Source: Bifidobacteriaceae bacterium UBA2724
GTDB taxonomy: Bacteria; Actinomycetota; Actinomycetes; Actinomycetales; Bifidobacteriaceae
NCBI GenBank assembly: GCA_002353815.1
Contig: DEKK01000003.1
Coordinates: forward strand, 37,464 to 101,463
DNA length: 64,000 nt
Direction: 5' to 3'
Shown here: piece by piece, positions 17,764 to 27,123 of the stretch
Layout: each line of letters begins with the position of its first letter
How positions within the stretch are numbered: the stretch's first letter is position 1
Position numbers and translations under genes: made by a program
The notes under the pieces: generated by a model
Database searches by the model: none
The model's input: only the letters and a program-made list of their open reading frames with translations
Told to the model about the DNA's origin: nothing

Positions 17764-19836
17764 ATGCCGGGGTTCATTGTGAAGACCGACATCGAAAAGG
17801 TGCGCCAGATGGCGAACCTCTACGATGTAATCTCCGATGACGTCGCTCTCAAGCAGAGCGGTTCGTCATACATGGGCCTGTGTCCGTTCCATGACGAAAA
17901 GACCCCGAGCTTTTCCGTCAACCCGTCGATGGGGTACTGGCACTGCTTCGGCTGCGGCAAAAGCGGCGACGTGTTCAAATACGTCATGGAACGCGACGGC
18001 GTGGAATTCCGCGAAGCCGTCGAGATTCTCGCCGACCGTTACAATTTCGAGCTTCATTACGAAGAGACCGGCAAGGACCGTCCGCAGCAGCCCAAGGGCT
18101 CCACGAGAGTGCGGCTGCTGGCCGTGTGTTCGCAGGCCCAGAAGTACTTCACGTCCAAGCTGTTCAGCGACGAGGCGCTGCCCGCCCGGCAGCTTCTCGA
18201 CGGGCGCAAATTCACCAAAGCCGACTGCGAATACTTCGGATGCGGCTATGCGCCGCGCGGCGGCGACGAGCTGGTGCGCCACCTGGCGTCCAAGGGATAC
18301 ACGACGCAAGAGATGATCGACGCCGGCGTGGCACGGCAGGGGCGCTCCGGGGCGTACGACTATTTCCGTGGCCGCGTGACGTGGCCGATCCGCGACATCA
18401 CCGGCAGGGTCCTCGGTTTCGGCGCCCGCAAGCTGTATGACGACGACAAGATCGAGGCGAAGTACATCAACACCCCCGACACGCGCCTGTATCACAAGAA
18501 CCAGGTGCTGTACGGGCTCGATCTGGCCAAGGACGAGATCCGCAAGACCCACCAGATCGTGATCGTCGAGGGATACACGGACGTCATGGCGTGCCACCTC
18601 GCCGGGGTCAAGACGGCCGTCGCCACGTGCGGAACGGCGTTCGGCGAAGAGCATGCCAAGATCGCCCGCCGTCTCATCGCCGACAATTCCGCCGATGCCA
18701 TCCAGTTCACCTCGGCGGCGCGCAAGGGATCCCGCATCGTTTTCACCTTCGACGGCGACGCCGCGGGGCAGAAAGCCGCCATCCGCGCGTTTTCGCTCGA
18801 CGGGCGCTTCCTCACGCAGACCTTCGTGGCGGTGGCGCACGACAACCTCGACCCGTGCGACCTTCGCATCAAGGAAGGCAACGAGGCCGTGCACCACCTT
18901 GTCGACGGGGCGACGCCGCTCTACGAGTTCATCGTGAGTTCCACCATCGGCAGATACGACATCGACCGGCCCGAAGGGAAACTGGCCGCCGCCAGCGCCC
19001 TGACCCCGGTGCTGGCGCGCATCAAGGACACCGCGCTGTGCCGGTACTATTCGCGCGAGGCCGCCGGTCTGATCGGCATCGATGATTCGCCGCGCAGCGT
19101 CATCAGGCTTCAGGACTTCACCAACAACGTCATGACGGAGCGCAAGCGGCTGGATGTGCGTGACGACGGAACATTCGGCACGCGCGACCGGCGCGTGTTC
19201 GACGAAGGGCGCGGCGGACTCACCGATGCGCAGCGCATGGCCATCATGCGCGACGACGCCGCCCAGCTCAGGTTGCGGGATGAGAAATACTGGCCGATCG
19301 ACGACACCGTGTTCATGACCGAACAACAGCTCATGGCCTTCGTGGTGCAGGTGCCGCTTGCATTCGAGCCTACGCAGTTCGGCAACCTGGCATCGGAAAG
19401 TTTCTCGACGCCGCTGTTCCGCATGATGTTCGAGGCGGTTCAGTCACTGGGAGGGCTGCCGGATTCGGCAGACTCCATCACGCAGTCGCAATGGGTCACC
19501 TCGATCGTCAACGCCTGCGGGATGGGGGTCCGCGAAGCCGTGGAGCAACTCGCCACCATGCCGCTGCCTGTCGATAGCGAGACGCGGGACGGTGACGAGA
19601 TGCCCGGGCCTGACGCCCCGTTGCGCCTTCCCACCGAACAGGAGCAGCGGATGGCCATGCAGCTGCTCGTGGGTATGCTGGACATCAGCTACGCGCAGAA
19701 AATCAACGAGATGCGGTACCGCATGCGTACGCTGCCGGAGGGTTCCGAGAAGCTGGAGCTGCTTGCCCGCATCACGAAGTTCGAGCAGCAGCGCCACCAG
19801 ATCAAGGATTTCGTCTATAACTCGAACATCGCCTGA
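17764..19836 (+). CDS. dnaG: DNA primase
   Basis: Synthesises RNA primers for replication. The N-terminal CHC2 zinc-binding domain is visible (CPFHDEKTPSF near residue 40, HCFGCGKSGD near 60), followed by the RNA polymerase domain and the TOPRIM core (VIVEGYTDVMAC, then FTFDGDAAGQKAA with the acidic metal ligands). A 22-residue insertion IADNSADAIQFTSAARKGSR lies within TOPRIM, typical of actinobacterial DnaG. The last 120 residues form the helicase-binding region. GAAAGGAACGG precedes the ATG. The 3' end overlaps the convergent MerR-type gene by 22 bases. Confidence 0.96.
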   Translation: MPGFIVKTDIEKVRQMANLYDVISDDVALKQSGSSYMGLCPFHDEKTPSFSVNPSMGYWHCFGCGKSGDVFKYVMERDGVEFREAVEILADRYNFELHYEETGKDRPQQPKGSTRVRLLAVCSQAQKYFTSKLFSDEALPARQLLDGRKFTKADCEYFGCGYAPRGGDELVRHLASKGYTTQEMIDAGVARQGRSGAYDYFRGRVTWPIRDITGRVLGFGARKLYDDDKIEAKYINTPDTRLYHKNQVLYGLDLAKDEIRKTHQIVIVEGYTDVMACHLAGVKTAVATCGTAFGEEHAKIARRLIADNSADAIQFTSAARKGSRIVFTFDGDAAGQKAAIRAFSLDGRFLTQTFVAVAHDNLDPCDLRIKEGNEAVHHLVDGATPLYEFIVSSTIGRYDIDRPEGKLAAASALTPVLARIKDTALCRYYSREAAGLIGIDDSPRSVIRLQDFTNNVMTERKRLDVRDDGTFGTRDRRVFDEGRGGLTDAQRMAIMRDDAAQLRLRDEKYWPIDDTVFMTEQQLMAFVVQVPLAFEPTQFGNLASESFSTPLFRMMFEAVQSLGGLPDSADSITQSQWVTSIVNACGMGVREAVEQLATMPLPVDSETRDGDEMPGPDAPLRLPTEQEQRMAMQLLVGMLDISYAQKINEMRYRMRTLPEGSEKLELLARITKFEQQRHQIKDFVYNSNIA

Positions 19837-20909
19837 CTGCCGCGGCGGCGGTTTTGCATGTCGTGATGGCGGCGGCGGGGCATCGCGGCCTCGCCGGACG
19901 TCACGGCGCTATCGATCGGCCCGGGGGCGGCGGCCGTTCCGCTGGCCGCAACCGTCCCGTTGGGCGTCGCGGCTGTCGCCGGCCGGCCGTCTGCGGGAAG
20001 GTATTCCTGCAGTTCGAGGACGGGGTGCCCGTCGCTTTCCGTTTCGTCAGGCACCGCGACAAGCGCTGCCAGTGCGCCGACCGTGGCGTGCGCCATGGCA
20101 TTCCCGATCGATGCATGCCCCGAGGAGTGCTTCACCTTGGTGCAGCGGTAGAGTCCCGCCGGCAGTTCCATGACGCCGAGGGACTGCGGCATGCCATCCC
20201 AGTCCGGTTCCTCTCCGTCCTTGCCGTCGTGCGTGTCGGGGACCTCGAGGAAGCATCTCAGCGAGAAACCGTCGTCGGTGCGGGTTATGAGAAGTCCCGG
20301 CGGCATGAGGGGCATGAGGTTCTGCGCGGAGGCGTCGCGGAACAGCTTCGTGGACAGGCGGTGCATCTGGCGGGCGATGTCGTGGGCGGTTCCGCTGGAT
20401 TCCACGGGGATGGTCACCAGGTGACGCGTTGCGATGTCGCGCCCCGTGGTGCCGTCGGGAAGCCGTCGCAGGGCGTTCTCCCTGTCGCGGATGCGGTCGA
20501 GCAGATAGGTGGCGGCGTCGATGCGTCGCTGCATGAGCCGTATCTGCTCCCGCGCCTTGTCGCGCCCGAAGGTCAGGATGCGCTCGATGTCGAGGTCGCC
20601 GTGGCTGTTTTTGTAATCCGACAGCGTCTTGAGCGGAATGCCCAGCGATACGCACAGTTGGATCGTGTCGAGGGTGTGCAGCTGCTGCGGCCCGTAATAC
20701 CGGTATTTCGTTCGTGGGTTGACGCGTTCCGGTTTGAGCAGCCCCAGCCGTTCGTAATAGTGCAGCGACCCCAGGCTGATGTTATGGAGTTTGGCGAACT
20801 GGCCGATCGTGAACTCATACGGGTCGCGTTCGTAGTCCATGGAGTCCGCCGCGTCGTCGAGCCTGCGGTCGGGCGCCTCCTTGCCGGTGGCTGGGGATTG
20901 CTCGTGCAT
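19815..20909 (-). CDS. MerR-family transcriptional regulator (drug-efflux type)
   Basis: The N terminus (from about residue 31) is a MerR DNA-binding domain: FTIGQFAKLHNISLGSLHYY, then ERLGLLKPERVN, PRTKYRYYGPQQLHTLDTI, followed by a coiled-coil dimer helix. The remaining 200 or so residues form a probable effector-binding domain with a low-complexity tail. The start at 20909 has GGAAGGT upstream; the longer open frame beyond it has no binding site. It is transcribed away from a two-gene ABC exporter, and a MerR-type dyad sits in that exporter's promoter, so it most likely activates the exporter in response to a hydrophobic compound. 364 residues, long for MerR. Confidence 0.85.
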   Translation of the reverse strand: MHEQSPATGKEAPDRRLDDAADSMDYERDPYEFTIGQFAKLHNISLGSLHYYERLGLLKPERVNPRTKYRYYGPQQLHTLDTIQLCVSLGIPLKTLSDYKNSHGDLDIERILTFGRDKAREQIRLMQRRIDAATYLLDRIRDRENALRRLPDGTTGRDIATRHLVTIPVESSGTAHDIARQMHRLSTKLFRDASAQNLMPLMPPGLLITRTDDGFSLRCFLEVPDTHDGKDGEEPDWDGMPQSLGVMELPAGLYRCTKVKHSSGHASIGNAMAHATVGALAALVAVPDETESDGHPVLELQEYLPADGRPATAATPNGTVAASGTAAAPGPIDSAVTSGEAAMPRRRHHDMQNRRRGSQAMFEL

Positions 20910-21076
20910 TGTCTGACCTTCCGAATGCCTGTGCGCCGATGGATGCCACGGGGCGCGGAAGCCGCGTGCGTTGCCGCCATGCGGCGGTGCGGCGGCGTAT
21001 GGCGTGCGGTCGCGTGCGGCGGCCCGTTGTGGCAAGCGGGCGGTATTTCGCTGTGAGCGTAACCCGCCCTTTCGTG

Positions 21077-21107
21077 TTGACTCTACTACTGTAATAGGGT
21101 TTATCGT
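21077..21107 (+). promoter_or_regulatory. MerR-type promoter/operator for the ABC exporter operon
   Basis: TTGACT (21077-21082) and TATCGT (21102-21107) are separated by 19 bp, the long spacer typical of MerR-activated promoters. Inside it ACTCTACTA and TAATAGGGT form a dyad (7 of 9 matching) around CTG. The exporter gene starts 86 bases after the -10. Confidence 0.7.
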
Positions 21108-21192
21108 AAGGGGCGTGCAATGAATGACGAACAATCGTGACCGCAACGCCAGGCGTCGCTGAGACGTGCACGCGGGCGGGTAAGGAGACGGC

Positions 21193-22947
21193 GTGATCAG
21201 GATAGTGAAAATGACACGCGGCAAGGACTGGCTGCTGACCGTCATCGGTCTGGCCTTCGTCGTCGTCGGCGTGTGGATGGACCTCACGGTGCCGGACTAT
21301 ATGTCCAAGATCACCGTGCTGGTCGAGACCGAGGGCAGCACCATGGGCGACGTCCTGACCGAAGGCGCCAAGATGCTGGCGTATTCGCTCGGCAGCCTGG
21401 GCGCCTCGGTCGTCGTGGCGATCTGCGCGGCGCTGATGTCGGCCGACTGCGCGGCCATGCTGCGCGGGAAGATGTTCCGCAAGGTGCAGTCCTTCTCGAT
21501 GAAAGAGATCGGCGAGTATTCCACCGACAGCCTCATCACGCGTACGACGAACGACGTCGTGCAGATCCAGATGTTCATCGTGCTGGGATTCCAGATGCTG
21601 GCGCGCGCGCCCATCATGGCGGTCTGGGCGGTCGCCAAGATCTGGGGCAAGGCCTGGCAGTGGACGCTCACGACCGGCGTGGTCGTCGTCGTGCTGCTCA
21701 CCGTGGTCGGCGTCTGCGTGGGGTTCGCGCTTCCGAAATTCCGCCGCATGCAGGCTCTCATCGACAACCTCAACCGCGTCACCCGCGAGAATCTTTCCGG
21801 TCTGCGCGTCGTGCGCGCATACAACGCCGAAGGGTACCAGGAAGACAAATCGGAACGCGCCAACGCCGAGCTCACCGCGAACTCTCTGTCAGCACAGCAC
21901 GCCATGGCGTTCCTCATGCCGAGCATCCAGCTGGGCATGAACTCGCTCATGCTCGCCATCTACTGGGTCGGCGGCGTCATCATCGACGAGGCCGGTTTCG
22001 CCGACCGTCTCACGCAGTTCTCCAACATGATCGTGTTCACCCAGTATGCGATCCAGGTCGTCATGTCGTTCCTCATGCTCGTCATGATCTTCATGCTGCT
22101 GCCGCGAGCGCAGGTCGCCGCGCAGCGCATCAACGAGGTGCTCGACACGCCGCTGTCGCTGGACGACGGCGAGGTCACCGAAGGCAAGCCCGGTCTGACG
22201 GGCGACATCGAGTTCCGAAACGTGTCGTTCGCGTATCCCGACGCGCAGGAGCCGGTGATCGACGACATCAGCTTCACCGCGCACAAGGGCGACACCGTGG
22301 CGCTGATCGGCGCCACGGGCTGCGGCAAGAGCTCCATCGTCAACCTGATCCCGCGTTTCTACGACGCCACCGGGGGCGAGGTGCTGGTCGACGGCGTGAA
22401 CGTGCGCGACTACTCGCAGAAGGCGCTGCGCAACAAGATCGGCTACATCTCGCAGAAAGCCACGCTGTTCTCCGGAACGATTGCCTCGAACGTCGCATAC
22501 GGTGACAACGGGCGCGGCACGCCGACCCGCGACGAGATCGAATCGGCGGTCGCCACGGCGCAGGCCGACGAGTTCGTCAGCCGCATGGCCGATGGCGTGG
22601 ATTCCGACGTCGCGCAGGGCGGGTCGAATCTGTCCGGTGGCCAGAAGCAGCGTGTGTCGATAGCCCGCGCCATCGCTCGCAAGCCGGAGATCCTGATTTT
22701 CGACGATTCCTTCTCCGCGCTGGATTACAAGACGGACCGCGTGCTGCGCGACGCGCTCGACAGGGAGTGCGGCGACACGACGCGCATCATCGTCGCCCAG
22801 CGCATCGGCACCATCCGCGACGCCGACCAGATCCTTGTCATCGACGACGGAAGGATCGTGGGCAGGGGCACGCACGACGAACTGCTCGAAACGTGCGATA
22901 CGTACCGCCAGATCGCGGAAAGCCAGCTTTCGAAGGAGGAGATGTGA
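21193..22947 (+). CDS. ABC exporter half-transporter, subunit A (degenerate catalytic site)
   Basis: Six-helix transmembrane domain followed by a nucleotide-binding domain: Walker A GATGCGKSS, signature LSGGQKQRVSIARA, Walker B ILIFDDSFSALD. The residue after Walker B Asp is Asp instead of the catalytic Glu, a known feature of one half of heterodimeric exporters, so it should pair with the next gene product. GTG start preceded by TAAGGAG. The stop is one base before the ATG of subunit B. Divergent MerR-type regulator and the family suggest efflux of drugs or peptides; the real substrate is unknown. Confidence 0.9.
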   Translation: MIRIVKMTRGKDWLLTVIGLAFVVVGVWMDLTVPDYMSKITVLVETEGSTMGDVLTEGAKMLAYSLGSLGASVVVAICAALMSADCAAMLRGKMFRKVQSFSMKEIGEYSTDSLITRTTNDVVQIQMFIVLGFQMLARAPIMAVWAVAKIWGKAWQWTLTTGVVVVVLLTVVGVCVGFALPKFRRMQALIDNLNRVTRENLSGLRVVRAYNAEGYQEDKSERANAELTANSLSAQHAMAFLMPSIQLGMNSLMLAIYWVGGVIIDEAGFADRLTQFSNMIVFTQYAIQVVMSFLMLVMIFMLLPRAQVAAQRINEVLDTPLSLDDGEVTEGKPGLTGDIEFRNVSFAYPDAQEPVIDDISFTAHKGDTVALIGATGCGKSSIVNLIPRFYDATGGEVLVDGVNVRDYSQKALRNKIGYISQKATLFSGTIASNVAYGDNGRGTPTRDEIESAVATAQADEFVSRMADGVDSDVAQGGSNLSGGQKQRVSIARAIARKPEILIFDDSFSALDYKTDRVLRDALDRECGDTTRIIVAQRIGTIRDADQILVIDDGRIVGRGTHDELLETCDTYRQIAESQLSKEEM

Positions 22948-22948
22948 C

Positions 22949-25345
22949 ATGGCACGGCAGATGAACTCCCAGGCCCGCGGGCCGCGTGGCATGCATGGCC
23001 CGGGTGCAGGCGGCTCGGGTGAGAAAGCCAAGGACCTCGGCGGCACGTGGAAGAAGATCTTCCTGTACACCGGTCCGTGGAAGGTCGCCCTCGTCATCGC
23101 GCTTGTGTGCGCGGCCATCGGCGCCGTGTGCACGTTGGTGGGGCCCAGCCGGCTCTCCGACATGACCAATTGCATCACCGAGGCCATCACGCCCGACACG
23201 GACGAGCTGCAGAAGGTGACCGAGACCGTCAGCGACAACGTCTCGTCGAACGCCTCGGATGCCACCGCGGCGGTCATGGAGAACGTCGCGAATCCGCTGA
23301 ACTACGGCACCTCGGTGACCGTCAACGGCGTCGAGATCTCGTATGACGACCAGCTCGCGGTGGCCAAGGCCCTGGGCGTCGACACCGATTCCATAGAGAA
23401 GGCGGGCCGGCAGATCCGGCAGGCCGAGGAGAACGGCGCCGACCCGCAGGCGCTCGCCCGGCAGCTGGCCGGGGCGCAGTCCGGCTCCCCCTCGCAATCC
23501 TCGGCGTCCATGCCCGACATGTCGGCCATGGGCGAGGGCGACGTGAAGAAGCTCCTGGCGTCCATGCCGCAGTCGTTCACCGACGCCCTGTACACCGACG
23601 TCACCGTGGACGGCGTCACCATCAGCGGGGCCGACCAGCGGTCCATGGTGGACACGCTGTCCGGCATCGACATGCACGACACCGAGGCCGCCATGGCCAA
23701 GCTCGACGAACTGCCCGACTCGGTCAAGGGGATCGTCAAGCCTGCGGTCGACATGCACCGCGTCCGCTCGATCGCGCTGTTCCTCGCGGCGCTGTATGCC
23801 CTGAGCTGGCTCCTCCAGGCGGTGCAGGGGTGGATCATGGCGACCGTGACACAGCGCGTGTCCCAGAAGATGCGCCGCGACATCTCCCATAAGATCAACC
23901 GGCTGCCCATGTCGTACTACAACCACACCTCCACGGGCGACGTGCTGTCGCGCGTGACGAACGACGTGGATCTCGTCGGCCAGTCCATGAACCAGAGCCT
24001 GTCCACCTTGGCGAGCGCCATGGTGCTGTTCCTCGGCAGCCTGATCATGATGCTTGTCACCGACGTGCGCATGACGCTCGCCGCCGTGGCCGCCTCAATC
24101 ATCGGCTTCGCCCTCATGATGGCCATCATGATGCACTCGCAGAAGTACTTCACCAGGCAGCAGCGCGACCTCGGCCGTGTGGATGGCTTCATCGAAGAGG
24201 ACTTCACCGGTCACATCGTGGTGAAGGCCTACAACGGCGAGGACGGCGCGCAGAAGACCTTCGACGAGATGAACGAAAGCCTGCGCCGTAGCGCCTTCAG
24301 GGCGCAGGCGCTGTCGGGCCTGATGCAGCCGATCATGGCGTTCATCGGAAATCTCGGCTACGTGGCGGTCTGCGTGACGGGCGCCGCCCTGGTGCTCAAC
24401 GATTCCATCAGCTTCGGCACCATCGTGGCGTTCATGATGTACGTGCGCTACTTCACGATGCCGCTGTCGCAGATGGCCCAGGCGGTGCAGTCCATGCAGT
24501 CCGCCGCGGCTGCGGGTGAGCGCGTGTTCGAGTTCCTCGAGGCACAGGAGATGGACGACGAAAGCGGCAAGACCGCGCATCTTGGCAAGGCGAAGGGATA
24601 CGTGGAGTTCAACCACGTGAAGTTCGGCTACGACCCGGACCGCCCGATCATCCACGATTTCTCGGCGTCCGCACAGCCGGGCCAGAAGATCGCCATCGTG
24701 GGCCCCACGGGCGCCGGCAAGACGACGCTCGTCAACCTGCTCATGCGGTTCTATGAGCTCGACGGCGGCTCCATCACCATCGACGGAGTGCCGACCACCG
24801 ACCTCACGCGCGAGAACGTGCACGACGAATTCTGCATGGTGCTGCAGGACACGTGGCTTTTCGAGGGCACGATCCGCGAGAACCTCGTCTACAACACGCC
24901 CGCCGTCACCGAGGAACAGCTCGAGGCGGCGTGCGAGGCCGTGGGGCTCGACCACTTCGTGCACATGCAGTCGCGGGGCTACGACACCATGCTCAACGAC
25001 CAGCTGTCCATGTCGCAGGGCCAGAGGCAGCAGCTCACCATCGCCCGCGCCATGATCGCCGACCGCCCGATGCTCATCCTCGACGAGGCCACGAGCTCCG
25101 TCGACACCCGCACCGAGCAGCAGATCCAGCGCGCCATGGACAAGCTCATGGAAGGACGTACGAGCTTCGTCATCGCCCACCGCCTGTCCACCATCAAGAA
25201 CGCCGACCTCATCCTCGTCCTCAAGGGCGGCGATATCGTGGAAAGCGGCACCCATGACGAGCTGCTCGCCAAGGGAGGCGCCTACGCCGACCTGTACAAC
25301 AGCCAGTTCGACGAACCGGAGGAACCACAGGAGCAGACCGTATGA
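22949..25345 (+). CDS. ABC exporter half-transporter, subunit B, with large extracytoplasmic insert
   Basis: Partner of the preceding gene. The NBD is canonical: Walker A GPTGAGKTT, signature MSQGQRQQLTIARAM, Walker B LILDEATSSVD with the catalytic Glu, H-loop IAHRLST. At 798 residues it is about 200 longer than a normal half-transporter because a segment of roughly 205 residues (65-270) lies between helix 1 (46-64) and helix 2 (272-294), where a few residues are usual; it should face outside. Two parts of it resemble each other (VTVNGVEIS..DQ near 123 and VTVDGVTIS..DQ near 218). ATG at 22949 follows GAAGGAGGAG. Confidence 0.9.
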   Translation: MARQMNSQARGPRGMHGPGAGGSGEKAKDLGGTWKKIFLYTGPWKVALVIALVCAAIGAVCTLVGPSRLSDMTNCITEAITPDTDELQKVTETVSDNVSSNASDATAAVMENVANPLNYGTSVTVNGVEISYDDQLAVAKALGVDTDSIEKAGRQIRQAEENGADPQALARQLAGAQSGSPSQSSASMPDMSAMGEGDVKKLLASMPQSFTDALYTDVTVDGVTISGADQRSMVDTLSGIDMHDTEAAMAKLDELPDSVKGIVKPAVDMHRVRSIALFLAALYALSWLLQAVQGWIMATVTQRVSQKMRRDISHKINRLPMSYYNHTSTGDVLSRVTNDVDLVGQSMNQSLSTLASAMVLFLGSLIMMLVTDVRMTLAAVAASIIGFALMMAIMMHSQKYFTRQQRDLGRVDGFIEEDFTGHIVVKAYNGEDGAQKTFDEMNESLRRSAFRAQALSGLMQPIMAFIGNLGYVAVCVTGAALVLNDSISFGTIVAFMMYVRYFTMPLSQMAQAVQSMQSAAAAGERVFEFLEAQEMDDESGKTAHLGKAKGYVEFNHVKFGYDPDRPIIHDFSASAQPGQKIAIVGPTGAGKTTLVNLLMRFYELDGGSITIDGVPTTDLTRENVHDEFCMVLQDTWLFEGTIRENLVYNTPAVTEEQLEAACEAVGLDHFVHMQSRGYDTMLNDQLSMSQGQRQQLTIARAMIADRPMLILDEATSSVDTRTEQQIQRAMDKLMEGRTSFVIAHRLSTIKNADLILVLKGGDIVESGTHDELLAKGGAYADLYNSQFDEPEEPQEQTV

Positions 25346-25372
25346 CACCGGCGGGTCTGGAAAGGAGCGGCC

Positions 25373-25975
25373 ATGAAGGCGAGATACCTGGCCATTGAAC
25401 GCGAATACGGAAGCGGGGGCACGCGCATCGGCGCGCTCGTGTCAAGCAGAACGGGCGTGCCCTGCTACGGGCGCGAGATCCTCGAGGCCGTGTCCCAGCG
25501 CTACGACGTGTCGATTGATGAAATACAGAGGTACGAGGAGACGGCGACCAACGGTTTGCTGTACACGCTGCGCGCCATGGCGCAGACCAGCTCCACGAGC
25601 CCCGATCTGCTCAGCGTCGAAGGGCACGTCTATGTCGCCGAACAGCAGGCGATCCGGGACTTCGCCCAGCGTGGGCGCGGCATCTTCATGGGGCATTGCG
25701 CCGCGAACGCGCTGAGCGATGCCAAGGGCGTGGTGCGCGTGTTCATTCGGTGCGATTCGCACGAGGCCAAGCGCACGCGCATCATCGAGGACTATGGCAT
25801 CCCCGTCGGGAAAATCGAGGACACCTCGCGGCGCTACGACCGCAAGCGCGCCAATTACTACGCGGCCAACACCGGCAGGAAGTGGGACGACATGCACAAC
25901 TACGACCTGGTGCTGGACTCCGGCAGCCTCGGCGTGGACACGTGCGTGGACCTGCTCTCCTCGCTGCTGGACTGA
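25373..25975 (+). CDS. Cytidylate kinase-like family protein
   Basis: A 200-residue P-loop protein starting with the family hallmark IEREYGSGGTRIG (phosphate-binding loop GSGGTRIG at 14-21), then YGREILEAVS and a later GRGIFMGHCAAN segment. These match the cytidylate-kinase-like family found in many Gram-positive bacteria; real substrate unproven. It follows the exporter by 27 bases with GAAAGGAGCGG before the ATG, so it is co-transcribed, and a strong terminator follows. It should not be taken as the housekeeping cmk. Confidence 0.85.
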   Translation: MKARYLAIEREYGSGGTRIGALVSSRTGVPCYGREILEAVSQRYDVSIDEIQRYEETATNGLLYTLRAMAQTSSTSPDLLSVEGHVYVAEQQAIRDFAQRGRGIFMGHCAANALSDAKGVVRVFIRCDSHEAKRTRIIEDYGIPVGKIEDTSRRYDRKRANYYAANTGRKWDDMHNYDLVLDSGSLGVDTCVDLLSSLLD

Positions 25976-25994
25976 GGGGCGCGAAGGAAAGATA

Positions 25995-26035
25995 TGAAAA
26001 GCGGAACCGATCGCAGTGGTCGGTTCCGCTTTTCA
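25995..26035 (+). terminator. Intrinsic terminator of the exporter operon
   Basis: TGAAAAGCGGAACCGA pairs over 16 bp with TCGGTTCCGCTTTTCA; the stem ends in A/T runs and works for either strand, also serving as stop for the tRNA transcript coming from the right. Confidence 0.85.
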
Positions 26036-26111
26036 CATGACCGCTTTTCATATGGATCGTTCGCTGCTGCCATCGGGGCGCAGCTGCGTCGTGGCGTCCG
26101 ACCCCATGCGG

Positions 26112-26184
26112 TGCCCCAGGCCGGATTCGAACCGGCGACCTCCGACTTAGAAGGACGTTGCTCTATCCACTGAGCTACTAGGGC
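26112..26184 (-). tRNA. tRNA-Arg (anticodon UCU)
   Basis: A full cloverleaf reads on the minus strand: acceptor GCCCTAG pairs with CTGGGGC (one G-U), D-arm AGCTCAGTGGATAGAGC, anticodon loop CTTCTAA with anticodon TCT (decodes AGA), T-arm with GGTTCGAATCC. Discriminator base A; CCA is not encoded. Confidence 0.95.
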
Positions 26185-26278
26185 AGGGGTGTCGCCCTCT
26201 CCGTGGGGCGGGGCGACACGTCCACCAGAGCATTCTACCCATGAATTCGCGTTCGTGCGACAGGTTCCCGGTTCAGCG

Positions 26279-26284
26279 TAGACT
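26279..26284 (+). promoter_or_regulatory. Candidate -10 box (TAGACT) of purE-purK
   Basis: TAGACT lies 58 bases before the purE ATG, predicting a short leader of about 50 bases. The -35 region (TGCGAC at 17 bp) is poor. Confidence 0.45.
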
Positions 26285-26341
26285 GGTAGCGGTTTCCCGC
26301 GATGGGCGCGGGGCACTATGCGTCGAATGAATTGAGGAATC

Positions 26342-26839
26342 ATGGCAGATGAGAAGCCGTTGGTCGCCGTTGTGATGGGCTCGTCGAGCGATTGGGAAAC
26401 CATGAAGCATGCGTGCGAGATCCTGGACCGTTTCGAGGTGCCTTACATGAAGCAGGTCATCTCGGCCCATCGCACGCCCGAGCTCATGGCTGATTTCGCG
26501 CACACCGCGCGCGCCAACGGCCTCCATGTCATCATCGCGGGCGCAGGCGGCGCCGCCCATCTGCCCGGCATGATCGCCGCGCAGACCACGCTTCCCGTCA
26601 TCGGCGTGCCAGTGCGCTCCCACGCCCTGTCTGGCTGGGATTCGCTGCTTTCCATCGTGCAGATGCCCGGCGGCATCCCCGTCGCCACCACCGCCGTGGG
26701 CAACTCGGGCGCCACCAACGCCGGTCTGCTGGCCGTGCAGATCCTGTCGACCACCGACGAGCGCCTGGCGCAGACCCTCACGGACTACCGCAACGAACTC
26801 AAGGAGAAGGTCGCCCGGTCCAACGCCGAGCTCGTCTGA
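26342..26839 (+). CDS. purE: 5-(carboxyamino)imidazole ribonucleotide mutase
   Basis: Class I PurE: converts N5-CAIR to CAIR in purine synthesis. The substrate loop VMGSSSDW (residues 11-18), SAHRTPE, and AGAGGAAHLPGM are all present; 165 residues is normal for the mutase form. It is paired with purK, encoded 284 bases downstream, which makes its substrate. The gap contains a short direct repeat (GGCTTGCGGGACCG twice near 26868) and no other gene. The ATG follows a weak GAGGAAT site. Confidence 0.96.
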   Translation: MADEKPLVAVVMGSSSDWETMKHACEILDRFEVPYMKQVISAHRTPELMADFAHTARANGLHVIIAGAGGAAHLPGMIAAQTTLPVIGVPVRSHALSGWDSLLSIVQMPGGIPVATTAVGNSGATNAGLLAVQILSTTDERLAQTLTDYRNELKEKVARSNAELV

Positions 26840-27123
26840 GAGTCGGGTTCCGAGACCGGCTTGCGGGACCGGGCTTGCGGGACCGGACCGAATACCGCCG
26901 GGATGCCGCTGCCCGGCGGCGCACAGCGCATGATGCCGGCGACGCGCCTACGACGCCATGGGACGGCGGCGGCCCCGAGCGACGGCGGCCCCGCGGGGGT
27001 GCCCTCTGTGCGGACGGCGTGGCATACTGGCGATGGAATCCGCGCCGTTGCCGTGGATGCGGACCGCTGACGCGGGCCGCCAGATGAATCTTCGTGAATT
27101 ATGAGAAGGACAGTGCACAGAAC

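Noticed and set aside
26868..26895. Direct repeat GGCTTGCGGGACCG before purK
   Set aside because: Only two copies in high-G+C intergenic DNA; no sign of function.
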